63,414 nt of DNA from Bacteroidaceae bacterium (GCA_017480685.1 JAFUSD010000164.1:1-63414); one strand, 5' to 3'; shown: positions 47,498 through 58,794, counted from the first letter of the stretch. The notes: generated by a model not told the origin, from the sequence alone. Translations and numbers: made by a program.

Positions 47498-50400
47498 ATG
47501 CACGATTTCATCCACCTACATACCCACACCCAGTATTCCATACTCGACGGCCAGGCCAGTATACAGAAGTTGGTCGACAAGGCTATCAACGACGGCCAGC
47601 GCGGACTTGCCATCACCGACCACGGCAACATGTTCGGCATCAAAGAGTTCTTCAACTACGTGAAGAAACTGAAAGGCAAGAACCCCGACCTCGACTTCAA
47701 GCCCATATTCGGCTGCGAGGTCTATTGTGCACGTCGTGGCAAACAGCGTCGCGAGGAGAAAATCGACAGCAGCGGATGGCACCTCATCCTGCTTGCCAAA
47801 AACGAGCAAGGCTACCACAACCTCATCAAGATAGTGAGCCGTGCATGGGTCGACGGATTCTATTCACGTCCGCGTACCGACCATGCAGACATCGAGCGCT
47901 TCCACGAGGGACTCATCTGCTGTTCGGCATGTATCGGCGGCGAGGTCCCGAAGAAGATTCTTGCCGGTCGTATCGACGAGGCTGAAGAAGCCGTGCAGTG
48001 GTTCAAGCACCTGTTTGGCGACGACTACTACCTCGAACTGCAACGCCACGAAGTGAAGAACCCCATGCAGCGTGCCAACCGCGAGACCTACGAACTGCAA
48101 AAGCGCTGTAATGTGGAGCTGATACGCATGGCTCGCAAGTACGACATACACCTCGTGTGTACCAACGATGTACACTTCGTCGATGAAGACAATGCCGAAG
48201 CCCACGACCGCCTGCTGTGCCTCTCGACTGGCAAAGACCTCGACGACCCCAAGCGCATGCTCTATTCCAAGCAGGAATGGATGAAGACACGTGCCGAGAT
48301 GAACGCTATCTTCGACGACATCCCCGAAGCACTCGACGGCACCATCGAGGTGCTTGAAAAAGTCGAGACCTACAACATCAACCACGACCCCATCATGCCC
48401 AACTTCGACATACCGGCCTCATTCGGTACCGAGGAGGAATACCGCAGCCGCATCACCAAGCAGGAACTCTTCGACGAGTTTACACGCGACGAGAACGGCA
48501 ACGTCATCATGAGCGAGGAGGAAGGGCAGAAGAAGATAAAGAAGCTGGGCGGCTACGACAAGCTCTACCGCATCAAGTTCGAGGCCGACTACCTGGCACA
48601 CCTCGCCTACCAAGGGGCCAAGAAATACTATGGCGACCCCGTCCCCGACGATGTGGCACAGCAGATAAAGTTCGAGCTCCACATCATGAAGACCATGGGA
48701 TTCCCTGGCTACTTCCTCATTGTGCAAGACTACATCCGCGCCGCCCGTCAGGAACTCGGCGTGTGGGTAGGCCCCGGTCGTGGTTCGGCAGCCGGTTCGG
48801 TTGTAGCTTATTGTCTCGAAATCACACGCGTCGACCCCATGAAATACCACCTACTGTTCGAGCGATTCCTCAACCCTGACCGCATCTCTCTGCCCGATAT
48901 CGATGTCGACTTCGACGACGACGGGCGCGGCAAGGTGCTGCAATGGGTCACCGAGAAATACGGAGCTGAGAAGGTGGCACACATCATCACCTACGGCACC
49001 ATGGCCACCAAGCTTGCCATCAAAGACGTGGCACGCGTACAGAAAGTGCCCCTCTCTGTGGTCAACGCCCTCTGCAAGGCCATACCCGACCGCCTGCCCG
49101 AAGGCAAGAAGATGAACCTGAAGAACGTCATCGAGTGTGTGAAAGAAGTGCGCGATGCAGCCACATCGCCCGACGAGAACCTACGCACCACCATCACCTA
49201 TGCCCAGATGCTCGAAAACAACGTGCGCAACACCGGTGTCCATGCCTGTGGCACCATCATCTGTCGTGACGACATAACCGACTGGGTGCCGGTCAGTACA
49301 GCCGAAGACAAAGAGACACACGAAAAACTCAACTGCACACAATACGACGGCCACGTAATCGAGGAGACGGGCCTCATCAAGATGGACTTCCTCGGCCTCA
49401 AGACCCTTTCCCAGCTCAAGGAGGCCGTCGAGAACATACGCGACAGCCTCGGCATAGAGCTCGATGTCGACAACATCGACATTGAGGACCCCGCCACATT
49501 CCGACTCTATCAGGATGGGCGCACCATCGGCACTTTCCAGTTTGAGTCGGCAGGCATGCAGAAATACCTGCGCGAACTGCAACCCACAGTCTTCGAAGAC
49601 CTCATAGCCATGAACGCCCTCTACCGACCCGGGCCTATGGAGTACATTCCATCGTTCATCGACCGTAAGAGCGGACGCGAACCCATCACCTACGACATAC
49701 CCGACCAGGAGCAATACCTCAAAGAGACCTACGGCATCACCGTCTATCAAGAGCAGGTCATGCTGCTCTCGCGTTTGTTGGCCGACTTCACCCGCGGCGA
49801 GAGCGACACCCTGCGCAAGGCCATGGGAAAGAAACAAAAGGACAAGCTCGATGAGCTCAAACCCAAGTTCATCACCCAGGGCACAGCCAAAGGTCACCCG
49901 CGCGAGAAGCTTGAGAAGATATGGAATGACTGGGAGAAGTTTGCATCCTATGCCTTCAACAAGAGTCACGCCACATGCTATTCGTGGGTAGCATTCCAGA
50001 CAGCCTACATCAAGGCCAACTACCCCGCCCAGTGGATGGCAGCCGTCATGAGCCGCAGCCTCGACGATATATCTGAAATCAGCAAACTCATGGACGAATG
50101 TCGCTCTATGGGCATCGAGACCCTCGGCCCCGACATCAACGAAAGTCGCGAGAAATTCTCTGTCAACCCCCACGGTGCCATCCGGTTCGGGCTCGCTGCC
50201 GTCAAGGGAGTGGGTGAAAGCGCAGTACGCACCATCATCGAAACACGCAGCCAGCATGGACCCTTCCGCGACATCTTCGACCTCGTCGAGCGCGTCAACC
50301 TCGCAGCCTGCAACCGCAAGAACCTCGAATGCCTTGCCTGGGCAGGTGCATTCGACACCTTCGGACTTCCGCGCGAGCAATACTTCGCACCTGTAAGCCC

Positions 50401-51196
50401 CCACAGCGACGAGCAATTCCTCGACACCATCATCCGCTACGGCAACCGCTACCAGGCCGACCGTGCCGAAGCACGTAGCAGTCTTTTCGGCGACATCGAA
50501 GTAGCCATAGCCCATCCACCACTCCCTACGACTTTCACCCCGTTGTCGGAAATAGAGCGGCTGAACCGCGAGCGCGACCTTGTGGGCATATACCTCTCGG
50601 CCCACCCCCTCGACCGCTACAGCCTCATCATCAACCATGTGTGCAACACCCCCCTCGACCGTCTTTCCGACCTCACCGCCCTGCGCGGCTTCAGCGAGAT
50701 CACCTTCGCCGGCATCGTGACCGAAGTGAGGACAGCCACCACCAAAGACGGCTCGCCATGCGGGTTCGTAAAAATCGAAGACTTCAAAAACGCGGCCACC
50801 CTGCGCCTCTACGGCCAGAAATGGGTAGACTCACGCCACTTGTTCAACGAGCAGGAAGCCATCTTCATCCGTGCCAAAGTGGTTCAGCGCTTCAGGTGGA
50901 ACCCCAACTCGCTCGACCTCAGCATCGAGTCCGTATCCCTGCTTGCAGAAGTGGCCGACCAACTCGTGGAGCAAGTCACACTCACCATCAACCCTGCCAA
51001 CATAAGCATGGAATTCATAGAACAGCTCAGCGCCCTCATAACCAGCCACCCAGGCACCACCAAGCTCAAGATATCACTGGCCGAATCGGGCGAGCGCCCC
51101 GTGGAGCTGGCATCAAGCATCATGTTCAACCCCGGAGCCGAGTTTGTGCACTTCATAAACCATGCGACTGACGAGGTACAGATGAACGTGAACTGA
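47498..51196 (+). CDS. dnaE: DNA polymerase III alpha subunit
   Basis: From the AUG at 47498 the protein has 1232 residues. It has the PHP domain (FIHLHTHTQYSILDGQ at 4-19), the palm with catalytic aspartates in LPDIDVDFDDDGRG and GPGRGSAAGSVVAY before it, the tau/clamp-binding part and a C-terminal OB fold (ITFAGIVTEVRTATTKDG). It is the replicative polymerase. A TTG at 47486 overlapping the tsaE stop would add four residues; the AUG is more likely. Repeat array F follows 67 bp after the stop. Confidence 0.97.
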   Translation: MHDFIHLHTHTQYSILDGQASIQKLVDKAINDGQRGLAITDHGNMFGIKEFFNYVKKLKGKNPDLDFKPIFGCEVYCARRGKQRREEKIDSSGWHLILLAKNEQGYHNLIKIVSRAWVDGFYSRPRTDHADIERFHEGLICCSACIGGEVPKKILAGRIDEAEEAVQWFKHLFGDDYYLELQRHEVKNPMQRANRETYELQKRCNVELIRMARKYDIHLVCTNDVHFVDEDNAEAHDRLLCLSTGKDLDDPKRMLYSKQEWMKTRAEMNAIFDDIPEALDGTIEVLEKVETYNINHDPIMPNFDIPASFGTEEEYRSRITKQELFDEFTRDENGNVIMSEEEGQKKIKKLGGYDKLYRIKFEADYLAHLAYQGAKKYYGDPVPDDVAQQIKFELHIMKTMGFPGYFLIVQDYIRAARQELGVWVGPGRGSAAGSVVAYCLEITRVDPMKYHLLFERFLNPDRISLPDIDVDFDDDGRGKVLQWVTEKYGAEKVAHIITYGTMATKLAIKDVARVQKVPLSVVNALCKAIPDRLPEGKKMNLKNVIECVKEVRDAATSPDENLRTTITYAQMLENNVRNTGVHACGTIICRDDITDWVPVSTAEDKETHEKLNCTQYDGHVIEETGLIKMDFLGLKTLSQLKEAVENIRDSLGIELDVDNIDIEDPATFRLYQDGRTIGTFQFESAGMQKYLRELQPTVFEDLIAMNALYRPGPMEYIPSFIDRKSGREPITYDIPDQEQYLKETYGITVYQEQVMLLSRLLADFTRGESDTLRKAMGKKQKDKLDELKPKFITQGTAKGHPREKLEKIWNDWEKFASYAFNKSHATCYSWVAFQTAYIKANYPAQWMAAVMSRSLDDISEISKLMDECRSMGIETLGPDINESREKFSVNPHGAIRFGLAAVKGVGESAVRTIIETRSQHGPFRDIFDLVERVNLAACNRKNLECLAWAGAFDTFGLPREQYFAPVSPHSDEQFLDTIIRYGNRYQADRAEARSSLFGDIEVAIAHPPLPTTFTPLSEIERLNRERDLVGIYLSAHPLDRYSLIINHVCNTPLDRLSDLTALRGFSEITFAGIVTEVRTATTKDGSPCGFVKIEDFKNAATLRLYGQKWVDSRHLFNEQEAIFIRAKVVQRFRWNPNSLDLSIESVSLLAEVADQLVEQVTLTINPANISMEFIEQLSALITSHPGTTKLKISLAESGERPVELASSIMFNPGAEFVHFINHATDEVQMNVN

Positions 51197-51263
51197 TGAC
51201 GTGGCAGGCACCCATCTGCCACCACCACCCCCACCGACGGCACACATATCCACTCCCTGCGAC

Positions 51264-51341
51264 GAGGATATCCTTGCAGCCCTGCGAGGATATCCTCGCG
51301 ATGCGGTGAGGATATCCTCACGGGCCGTTGAGGATATCCTC
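51264..51341. repeat. 22-bp palindromic repeat array F (4 units)
   Basis: Units start at 51264, 51286, 51308 and 51330. All but the first (CTT end) are GAGGATATCCTC. It ends with GTTTTTTCAG (51342-51351), so the last two units can form a 12-bp stem with a T-run behind it. Confidence 0.92.
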
Positions 51342-51443
51342 GTTTTTTCAGTAGTCCGCAGTAAAAAAAGGTGCCCAAAGTGCAAAAGTCACAATAAAAA
51401 CACAAAAAAATGCCCTAAGAAGCAAATAATTATCATTTTTCAA

Positions 51444-51473
51444 TTGTCATTTATCAATAATTACGTATCTTTG
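51444..51473 (+). promoter_or_regulatory. Promoter of the rimP-nusA-infB operon
   Basis: TTG (51444-51446), 19 nt, TATCTTTG (51466-51473), about 80 nt before the rimP AUG. Confidence 0.7.
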
Positions 51474-51493
51474 CAGCGTGATTCAAAAAACAA

Positions 51494-51517
51494 GGGAGGG
51501 GCTGAACGGTTCCTCCC
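51494..51517 (+). promoter_or_regulatory. Hairpin in the rimP leader
   Basis: GGGAGG (51494-51499) pairs with CCTCCC (51512-51517) across a 12-nt loop in the mRNA leader of the rimP operon. A regulatory role is possible but unproven. Confidence 0.45.
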
Positions 51518-51553
51518 AGTTTGTATGAATAGCCACAAAAAACGAAAACCAAC

Positions 51554-52018
51554 ATGATTGACAGCAAGAAAATCAAAGCACTTGTCGACCAGTGGCTCGA
51601 CGGCAAAGACTACTTCTTCGTAGACGCCACCGTAGACAAAGACAACAAAATCGTGGTTGAGATAGACCACAAGGACGGAGTATGGATTGAAGACTGCTGC
51701 GACCTGAGCCGTTTCATCGAGTCCAACCTCGACCGCGAGGCAGAAGACTTTGAGCTTGAAGTAGGTTCGGCAGGCATAGGGCAGCCGTTCAAAGTTGTGG
51801 AACAATATGTCTGCAACGTGGGCCGCGAGGTGGAAGTGATGACCCTCGAAGGCAAGAAGCTGACCGGAACACTCCAAGCTGCCGACTCTGATGGATTCAC
51901 CCTGAAATATGTGGAGAAACAACGCCTCGAAGGCAAGAAACGCCCCGTGGCCGTAGACGTGGAACGACAGTTCAGCTATCCCGAAGCCAAATGGGTGAAG
52001 GTAGTGATAAAGTTCTGA
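51554..52018 (+). CDS. rimP: Ribosome maturation factor RimP
   Basis: The 154-residue protein has the RimP pattern: YFFVDATVDKDNKIVVEIDH in the N-terminal domain, LELEVGSAG-like ELEVGSAGIGQPF in the middle and a C-terminal SH3-like part with TLEGKKLTGTL. It helps 30S assembly. It is followed by nusA after 23 bp and infB, the usual order in bacteria. Confidence 0.95.
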   Translation: MIDSKKIKALVDQWLDGKDYFFVDATVDKDNKIVVEIDHKDGVWIEDCCDLSRFIESNLDREAEDFELEVGSAGIGQPFKVVEQYVCNVGREVEVMTLEGKKLTGTLQAADSDGFTLKYVEKQRLEGKKRPVAVDVERQFSYPEAKWVKVVIKF

Positions 52019-52041
52019 CAACAATAAAACAAAACAACATA

Positions 52042-53310
52042 ATGGCAACCAAGACAGTAGAAAAGAAAGTGAGCCTGAAAGACACCTTCAAGGACTTTAA
52101 GGACACAAAAAACATCGACCGCACAACACTCATCAGTGTAATCGAAGACTCATTCCACAGCGTGCTTCAAAAGCAATACGGCTCTGACGAGAACTTCGAC
52201 GTGATAGTGAACCCCGAAAACGGCGACTTCGAAATATACCGCAACCGCGAAGTAGTGCCCGACGACGAAGTAGAAAACGAAAACACACAGATAAGCCTCT
52301 CTGAAGCACAAAAGATAGACGAAGACTACGAAGTAGGCGAAGACGTGTCAGAGAAAATCAACTTCAGCGACTTCGGCCGCCGTGCCATCCTCAACCTCAG
52401 ACAGACCATGGCATCGAAAATCCTGGAACTGGAACACGACAACCTTTACCACAAATACAAAGACAAAGTGGGCCAGATAGTGAGCGGCGAAGTCTACCAG
52501 GTTTGGAAGCGCGAAACCCTCATACTCGACGACGAAGGCAACGAAATGCTCCTGCCCAAGACCGAGCAGATACCCAGCGACTTCTTCCGCAAAGGCGAGC
52601 CCGCACGCGCCGTAGTGCTGAGAGTAGACAACCAGACAGGCAACCCCAAAATCATCCTGAGCCGCATAGCACCCGAGTTCCTCCTACGCCTGCTTGAGCA
52701 AGAAGTGCCCGAGATAAGCGACGGACTCATCACCGTGCACCAGATTGCACGCATACCAGGCGAAAGAGCCAAAGTAGCAGTAGAAAGCTACAACGACCGC
52801 ATAGACCCTGTAGGCGCATGCGTAGGAGTGAAAGGAAGCCGAATACACGGAATAGTACGCGAACTGCACAACGAAAGCATCGACGTGATAAACTACACAG
52901 CCAACTCCAAACTACTCATCCAACGCGCACTCGCACCGGCACACGTCAACTCCATAACCCTGCACGAAGAAGAACGCAAGGCAGAAGTATACCTCAACCC
53001 CGACCAGGTATCACTCGCAATCGGAAAGAACGGAATGAACATAAAGCTGGCCAGCATGCTCACCAACTACACCATCGACGTATTCCGTGAACTCGACGAC
53101 AACGAGAAAAACCTCGACGACATATACCTCGACGAATTCAAAGACGAAATCGAAGGATGGATCATAGAAGCCATCAAGAAGATAGGACTCGACACAGCAC
53201 GCGCAGTGCTCGAAGCACCACGCGAAATGCTCATCGAGAAAGCCGACCTCGAAGAAGACACCGTAGACGAAGTACTCAGAATACTCAAGTCAGAGTTTGA
53301 AGACGAGTAA
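52042..53310 (+). CDS. nusA: Transcription termination/antitermination factor NusA
   Basis: From the AUG at 52042 the protein has 422 residues with an N-terminal RNA-polymerase-binding domain (NIDRTTLISVIEDSFHSVL), an S1 domain (KVGQIVSGEVYQVWKRETLILDDE) and two KH domains (RIDPVGACVGVKGSRIHGI and VSLAIGKNGMNIKLA). It controls pausing, termination and antitermination. The frame extends 51 bp upstream into rimP, but MATKTVEKKVSLKDTF is the more likely start. The E. coli C-terminal acidic repeats are absent, as usual for this phylum. Confidence 0.96.
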   Translation: MATKTVEKKVSLKDTFKDFKDTKNIDRTTLISVIEDSFHSVLQKQYGSDENFDVIVNPENGDFEIYRNREVVPDDEVENENTQISLSEAQKIDEDYEVGEDVSEKINFSDFGRRAILNLRQTMASKILELEHDNLYHKYKDKVGQIVSGEVYQVWKRETLILDDEGNEMLLPKTEQIPSDFFRKGEPARAVVLRVDNQTGNPKIILSRIAPEFLLRLLEQEVPEISDGLITVHQIARIPGERAKVAVESYNDRIDPVGACVGVKGSRIHGIVRELHNESIDVINYTANSKLLIQRALAPAHVNSITLHEEERKAEVYLNPDQVSLAIGKNGMNIKLASMLTNYTIDVFRELDDNEKNLDDIYLDEFKDEIEGWIIEAIKKIGLDTARAVLEAPREMLIEKADLEEDTVDEVLRILKSEFEDE

Positions 53311-53347
53311 CCACAAATTGTACCACGTGCAAGATAAAAGGTAAATA

Positions 53348-53368
53348 GTAAATAGACAAATAGTAAAT
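53348..53368 (+). promoter_or_regulatory. Shared leader motif upstream of infB
   Basis: GTAAATAGACAAATAGTAAA plus T ends 7 nt before the AUG at 53376. It matches the metF and purE motif in 19 of 21 positions. Confidence 0.55.
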
Positions 53369-53375
53369 TAGTCAG

Positions 53376-56300
53376 ATGCCAAGACTCAACAAAGCACTTA
53401 AAGAACTAAATGTAGGAATCAACACCGTTGCAGAATTCCTGCAAAAGAAAGGCAAACCGCTGGAAGATGCCACCCCGAATGCCAAAATCACAGACGAACA
53501 GTACGAACTGCTGCTCGGCGAGTTTGGCGGCGACAAACAAAAACGACAGGAGACACGCCTCGACATCCAAAAGCGAAAAGAAAAAGAAACACAAGAGCGC
53601 GCCGAGCGCAAAGAACGCGAACGCCAAGAACAACTGCGCCGCGAGGCAGAACTGAAACGCCAGAAGGAAGAACAAGACGTGTTCCGCCTGAAAAGCGACG
53701 CCATGCCTGAAGTGAAAGTCATTGGCATGCTGAACGAAAAAAAGAACACACAGCCAGAACCAGCCAAGACAGAAGACCCAGAGCCAAAAGCCGACACTGC
53801 GCCCAAACAGGAAACAGAACAAGTGCAAGCCACTGAACCAAAAGAAAACAAACAAGCAAAACCACAGCCTGTAACACAAGACACAGAAACGGCACCGGCT
53901 ACACACAACACAACCGGCACAAGCGAGGAACCAACACAAAACCAGCCGCAAGCCACAGAAGAAAAACCAACGGAGAGCGAACACGAAGACCAGACAAAGC
54001 CAAGCCAACAAACAACGGCCAACAAAACCCTACTGGAAGAAACCGAAAACGGAGTATTCCACGTGGCAACCCCCGATGCAGGACTCAACTTCAAGAAAGT
54101 AGGATTCATAGACCTGAGCAACATAAACTCAAAGACACGCCCCGACAAAAAATCAAAGTCGGAACGCAAAAAAGAACGCGAAGAAAAAGAACGCATACGC
54201 CAGGAAGCCAAAAACAAATACAAAGAGTCGCTTATGAAAGAAATAGGCGGCAAGAACGAAGCCTCCGGCAGCGACGACAGCAAACGCAAGAAACGCCAGC
54301 GCATCAACAAAGGCAAAGTCGACATCAACGCAGTGGCAAGCCAGCAACAAAACGCCACAAAACCAGATAAAGGCAAGGGACGCCAAGGCGGAAACCAAGC
54401 CAACGGACGACCAAACCCAAGCAACCAGCCGGCACCAGCCAAGACAGGAAAGAAAAAGAAAAAACAGCCAGAAGTAAAGCTCGAACTCACCGACGAAGAA
54501 GTAGCAAAACAGGTGAAAGAGACACTGGCACGACTCACAACCAAACAGGTGAAGAGCAGCGTGAAAAACCGCAAAGAGAAACGTGAACGCCATCGACACG
54601 AGATGGAAGAAAACGAAGACTCCAACAACAAAGTGCTGCAGCTCACCGAGTTCGTGACCGCCAACGAACTGGCAACCATGATGAATGTGCCAGTGACCAA
54701 AGTCATCGGGACATGCATGTCGATAGGCATAATGGTAAGCATCAACCAGCGACTCGATGCCGAAACCATCAACATGGTGGCCGAAGAATTCGGATTCACA
54801 ACCAACTACGTTAGCGAAGAAGTGACACACGCCATCGAAGAAACCGCCGACGCAGAAGAAGACCTCCAAGAACGTGCACCAATCATTACCGTGATGGGAC
54901 ACGTAGACCACGGTAAGACATCGCTCCTCGACTACATCCGCAACACCAACGTCATCGCAGGCGAGGCAGGAGGAATCACACAACACATCGGAGCCTACAA
55001 CGTAAAGATGAAAGACGGCCGACACATCACATTCCTCGACACCCCAGGCCACGAAGCATTCACCGCAATGCGTGCACGTGGAGCACAAGTGACCGATATC
55101 GCCATCATCATCATCGCAGCCGACGATGCCATCATGCCACAAACCCGCGAAGCAATCGCACACGCACAGGCCGCCGGCGTTCCAATGGTGTTCGCAATCA
55201 ACAAGATTGACAAGCCCGGAGCCAATCCCGAGAAGATAAAAGAGCAACTGGCAGCCATGAACCTACTCGTCGAAGACTGGGGCGGAAAATATCAGAGCCA
55301 GGAAATCAGCGCCAAGAAAGGCATCGGAGTCGAAGAACTCATGGACAAAGTGCTGCTCGAAGCCGAGATGCTCAACCTGAGAGCCAACCCCGACCGCAAG
55401 GCCACAGGCTCAATCATCGAATCATCGCTCGACCGCGGACGCGGATACGTGGCAACCATACTCTGCCAAAACGGCACCCTGCACCAGGGCGACATAGTGC
55501 TGGCAGGAACCCACTACGGACGTATCAAGGCCATGTTCAACGAACGTGGACAAAAGATAGAACGTGCATTGCCAGCCGAACCGGCCGTAATACTCGGACT
55601 CAACGGCGCACCTACCGCCGGCGACACATTCCACGTGATGGACACCGAACAGGAAGCACGCGAGATATGCAACAAGCGCGAACAGCTGAAACGCGAACAA
55701 GGACTGCGCACCATGAAGCGCATCGACCTCAACGAACTGGGCCGACGCATAGCTCTTGGCGACTTCAAAGAACTCAACATCGTGGTGAAGGGCGACGTCG
55801 ACGGCTCAATCGAAGCACTGTCCGACTCACTCATCAAACTCTCGACCGAGAAGATTCAGGTAAACGTCATCCACAAGGCAGTAGGACAAATCAGCGAAAG
55901 CGATGTGACACTGGCCGCTGCATCCGATGCCATCATCATCGGTTTCCAGGTGCGACCCTCGAAGGCAGCACGCGCATTGGCCGACCAGGAAGGTGTCGAC
56001 ATACGCCTCTACTCTGTCATCTACGACACCATCGAAGAGGTGAAGAGCGCTATGGAAGGCATGCTTGCACCCGAAACCAAGGAGGAAGTCACCGCTACGG
56101 TCGAAGTGCGTCAGGTATACCACATCACCAAGGTCGGAACTGTGGCCGGTGCATTCGTCACAAGCGGAAAGGTACAGCGCAGCAACAAGGTACGTGTCAT
56201 CCGCGATGGTATCGTAGTCTACACCGGACAAATCAATGCGCTCAAGCGCTTCAAAGACGACGTGAAGGAAGTAGGCACAAACTTCGAGTGCGGTATCTCA

Positions 56301-56378
56301 ATCGTCAACTACGACGACATTCGCGAAGGCGACATCCTTGAAACATTTGCCGAGATAGAAGTGAAGCAGAAGTTATAA
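53376..56378 (+). CDS. infB: Translation initiation factor IF-2
   Basis: The 1000-residue protein has the IF-2 N-terminal fold ([22 protein letters not shown]), a long Lys/Glu/Gln/Thr-rich linker to about residue 380, a second small domain and the GTPase with [20 protein letters not shown] near 505 and [17 protein letters not shown] after it. It places initiator tRNA on the ribosome. The linker is as long as usual for Bacteroidetes. Its last base is the first base of sufB (A of UAA-AUG overlap), so the suf operon is coupled to it. Confidence 0.97.
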   Translation: MPRLNKALKELNVGINTVAEFLQKKGKPLEDATPNAKITDEQYELLLGEFGGDKQKRQETRLDIQKRKEKETQERAERKERERQEQLRREAELKRQKEEQDVFRLKSDAMPEVKVIGMLNEKKNTQPEPAKTEDPEPKADTAPKQETEQVQATEPKENKQAKPQPVTQDTETAPATHNTTGTSEEPTQNQPQATEEKPTESEHEDQTKPSQQTTANKTLLEETENGVFHVATPDAGLNFKKVGFIDLSNINSKTRPDKKSKSERKKEREEKERIRQEAKNKYKESLMKEIGGKNEASGSDDSKRKKRQRINKGKVDINAVASQQQNATKPDKGKGRQGGNQANGRPNPSNQPAPAKTGKKKKKQPEVKLELTDEEVAKQVKETLARLTTKQVKSSVKNRKEKRERHRHEMEENEDSNNKVLQLTEFVTANELATMMNVPVTKVIGTCMSIGIMVSINQRLDAETINMVAEEFGFTTNYVSEEVTHAIEETADAEEDLQERAPIITVMGHVDHGKTSLLDYIRNTNVIAGEAGGITQHIGAYNVKMKDGRHITFLDTPGHEAFTAMRARGAQVTDIAIIIIAADDAIMPQTREAIAHAQAAGVPMVFAINKIDKPGANPEKIKEQLAAMNLLVEDWGGKYQSQEISAKKGIGVEELMDKVLLEAEMLNLRANPDRKATGSIIESSLDRGRGYVATILCQNGTLHQGDIVLAGTHYGRIKAMFNERGQKIERALPAEPAVILGLNGAPTAGDTFHVMDTEQEAREICNKREQLKREQGLRTMKRIDLNELGRRIALGDFKELNIVVKGDVDGSIEALSDSLIKLSTEKIQVNVIHKAVGQISESDVTLAAASDAIIIGFQVRPSKAARALADQEGVDIRLYSVIYDTIEEVKSAMEGMLAPETKEEVTATVEVRQVYHITKVGTVAGAFVTSGKVQRSNKVRVIRDGIVVYTGQINALKRFKDDVKEVGTNFECGISIVNYDDIREGDILETFAEIEVKQKL

Positions 56379-57829
56379 TGGCAAAAGAATCGAATGAGTA
56401 TGTACGCCAAGTGGCCAACGAGCAATATAAGTATGGCTTCACCACCGACGTACATACCGAAATCATAGAACGCGGACTCAACGAAGACGTGGTGAGGCTC
56501 ATATCGGCCAAGAAGGAAGAGCCCGAGTGGTTGCTCGACTTCCGCCTGCGAGCCTACCGCCACTGGACCACGATGAAGCAACCCGAGTGGGGACATCTGG
56601 ATATGCCTGATATTGATTATCAGGCTATATCCTATTATGCCGACCCTACACGCCGAGCATCTTCGGACGGAAAGCCAAAGGAGATAGACCCCGAACTCGT
56701 AAAGACATTCGACAAACTGGGCATACCGCTCGAGGAGCGCATGGCGCTGAGCGGCACTGCCGTCGATGCCGTCATGGACTCGGTGTCGGTGAAGACCACA
56801 CATCAGAAACTGTTGCAGGAGAAGGGAATTATCTTCTGCTCTATAAGCGAGGCCGTGAAACAACACCCCGACCTCGTGCGCCAGTATCTTGGCAGCGTGG
56901 TGCCCTATCGCGACAACTACTTTGCCGCACTCAACTCCGCAGTCTTCAGCGACGGCTCGTTCGTATATATCCCCAAGAACACACGTTGCCCTATGGAATT
57001 GTCGACCTACTTCCGCATCAACGCACGCGGAACCGGTCAGTTTGAACGTACGCTTATCGTTTGCGATGATGATTCCTACGTGTCGTACCTCGAAGGATGC
57101 ACGGCACCTATGCGCGACGAGAACCAGCTGCATGCTGCCATTGTCGAGATTGTGGTGATGAACCGTGCCGAAGTGAAGTACAGCACCGTACAGAACTGGT
57201 ATCCAGGCGATAAGGACGGCAAGGGCGGAGTGCTCAACCTCGTGACGAAACGCGGACACCTGCGTGGCGACAACAGTAAATTGTCGTGGACACAGGTCGA
57301 GACGGGTTCGGCCATAACATGGAAATACCCCAGCTGTGTCCTTTCGGGCAACGACTCGGTAGCCGAATTCTATTCGGTGGCAGTCACCAACAACCATCAG
57401 CAAGCCGATACGGGCACCAAGATGATTCACATAGGTAAAGGCACTCGCAGTACGATAATAAGCAAAGGTATTTCGGCAGGAATGAGTCAGAACTCCTACC
57501 GCGGACTGGTTAAGATAGGTCGCAAAGCCGATGGAGCGCGCAACTACAGTTCGTGCGACTCGTTGTTGCTTGGCAGCCGATGCGGTGCACACACATTCCC
57601 TTACCTCGATGTTCAGAACAACACGGCAACAGTGGAACACGAGGCAACGACGTCGAAGATATCCGAAGACCAGCTATTCTACTGCAATCAGCGCGGCATC
57701 TCGACCGAAGAGGCCATCGGGCTCATCGTCAACGGCTATGCCAAGGATGTGCTCAACAAACTGCCGATGGAGTTTGCTGTCGAAGCACAGAAGCTACTGT
57801 CGGTATCGCTCGAAGGTAGTGTGGGATAG
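56378..57829 (+). CDS. sufB: Fe-S cluster assembly scaffold subunit SufB
   Basis: The 483-residue protein matches SufB throughout: [68 protein letters not shown] and [23 protein letters not shown], with the conserved Cys for persulphide transfer. With SufC and SufD it builds iron-sulphur clusters in the cytoplasm. Start overlaps infB by one base. Unusually, a methyltransferase gene stands between it and sufC. Confidence 0.97.
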   Translation: MAKESNEYVRQVANEQYKYGFTTDVHTEIIERGLNEDVVRLISAKKEEPEWLLDFRLRAYRHWTTMKQPEWGHLDMPDIDYQAISYYADPTRRASSDGKPKEIDPELVKTFDKLGIPLEERMALSGTAVDAVMDSVSVKTTHQKLLQEKGIIFCSISEAVKQHPDLVRQYLGSVVPYRDNYFAALNSAVFSDGSFVYIPKNTRCPMELSTYFRINARGTGQFERTLIVCDDDSYVSYLEGCTAPMRDENQLHAAIVEIVVMNRAEVKYSTVQNWYPGDKDGKGGVLNLVTKRGHLRGDNSKLSWTQVETGSAITWKYPSCVLSGNDSVAEFYSVAVTNNHQQADTGTKMIHIGKGTRSTIISKGISAGMSQNSYRGLVKIGRKADGARNYSSCDSLLLGSRCGAHTFPYLDVQNNTATVEHEATTSKISEDQLFYCNQRGISTEEAIGLIVNGYAKDVLNKLPMEFAVEAQKLLSVSLEGSVG

Positions 57830-57891
57830 TGTGGCAAGGCAAAATACAGGTATCAGCATAGTGATATTGAAATAGCAAACAAGTAATCATC

Positions 57892-58779
57892 ATGCAGCAA
57901 TCGGAAGTGAAGCAGTGGCTGTCGGGGGTATCCTACGAGTTGGCATTTTGGAACAACGTCTATCGTTGGAAATCGGCGTACGACGGCATGTTCTGTTGGT
58001 CACGATATGGCTCGACGTTGCAACTCGAGGGTATGGACATTGTTGCATTCCTGTCACAAATCGACCACCCGGTTGTATATGATGTGGGATGTGGTATGAG
58101 CTATGCACATGGTGATCACCTGCCGTCGGCGGATGGCAATATCAAACTCGATGTGCACTACATCGACCCGCTGGCACACTTCTACAACAAGATTAAGTAC
58201 CAGTACAGACGTGATGTGCCCGATGTGGAATTTGGCATGCTCGAGTATCTCACTGCGACGGCTGGAGCCGATAGTGCTCATCTGATTATCGTACAGAATG
58301 CGCTTGACCACTCGGCAAACCCTGTACAGGGAATCACGGAAGCCCTGTGTACGCTGAAGGTGGGGGGACGTCTCTACTTGTGTCATCATCCCAACGAAGC
58401 CGAGGCCGAGCACTACAAAGGCTTCCATAAGTATAATATAACCGAGGAAGGTGGCAAGTTCATCATCTGGAACAAGAACCACCGCTTCGTGGTAGATGAC
58501 CTTATAAGCGCATGTGCATCGGTCAACACCTTCCGACTAGAAAACGGCTTCATCGTTAGTGTTATAGAGAAACGTTCCGATTGCATCCAGGCTAATAATC
58601 AGCAGAGCCTGCAAGGGTTGATGGATGTCGTGGCCGAAATGATGCAACTGAGTCGAAAGCCAAGCTTTGCAATGTGGCAGCAGATGAAGTACTGCTGGTA
58701 CAACACCATACAGTTCTTTGTGCAGGCACTGCCATGGGAATGCAGGATGAACCTGCGAAGGTTAATATATAGAAAGTAA
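57892..58779 (+). CDS. SAM-dependent methyltransferase-like protein inserted in the suf operon
   Basis: The 295-residue protein has a class I methyltransferase core: VVYDVGCGMSYAHGDH near residues 61-76 (SAM-binding motif I), an acidic strand end YIDPL, and HLIIVQNALDHSANPVQGITEALCTLKVGGRLYL (motifs IV-V). The target is unknown. It lies 62 bp after sufB and 15 bp before sufC, on the same strand, where the family order is sufB-sufC directly. Its codon use looks slightly different from the suf genes (impression only). It may act on cell-wall or sugar substrates rather than Fe-S assembly. Confidence 0.8.
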   Translation: MQQSEVKQWLSGVSYELAFWNNVYRWKSAYDGMFCWSRYGSTLQLEGMDIVAFLSQIDHPVVYDVGCGMSYAHGDHLPSADGNIKLDVHYIDPLAHFYNKIKYQYRRDVPDVEFGMLEYLTATAGADSAHLIIVQNALDHSANPVQGITEALCTLKVGGRLYLCHHPNEAEAEHYKGFHKYNITEEGGKFIIWNKNHRFVVDDLISACASVNTFRLENGFIVSVIEKRSDCIQANNQQSLQGLMDVVAEMMQLSRKPSFAMWQQMKYCWYNTIQFFVQALPWECRMNLRRLIYRK

Positions 58780-58794
58780 CAGACAATACATATA

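Noticed and set aside
49181..50638. 485-codon open frame opposite dnaE
   Set aside because: Its sequence is a mirror of the dnaE codons, with no family resemblance; dnaE is certain.
53372..54805. 477-codon frame opposite infB rich in Ser, Phe and Arg
   Set aside because: It arises from the Lys/Glu-rich IF-2 linker read backwards; not a gene.
56309..57640. 443-codon frame opposite sufB
   Set aside because: Shadow of sufB; no start signal or motif.
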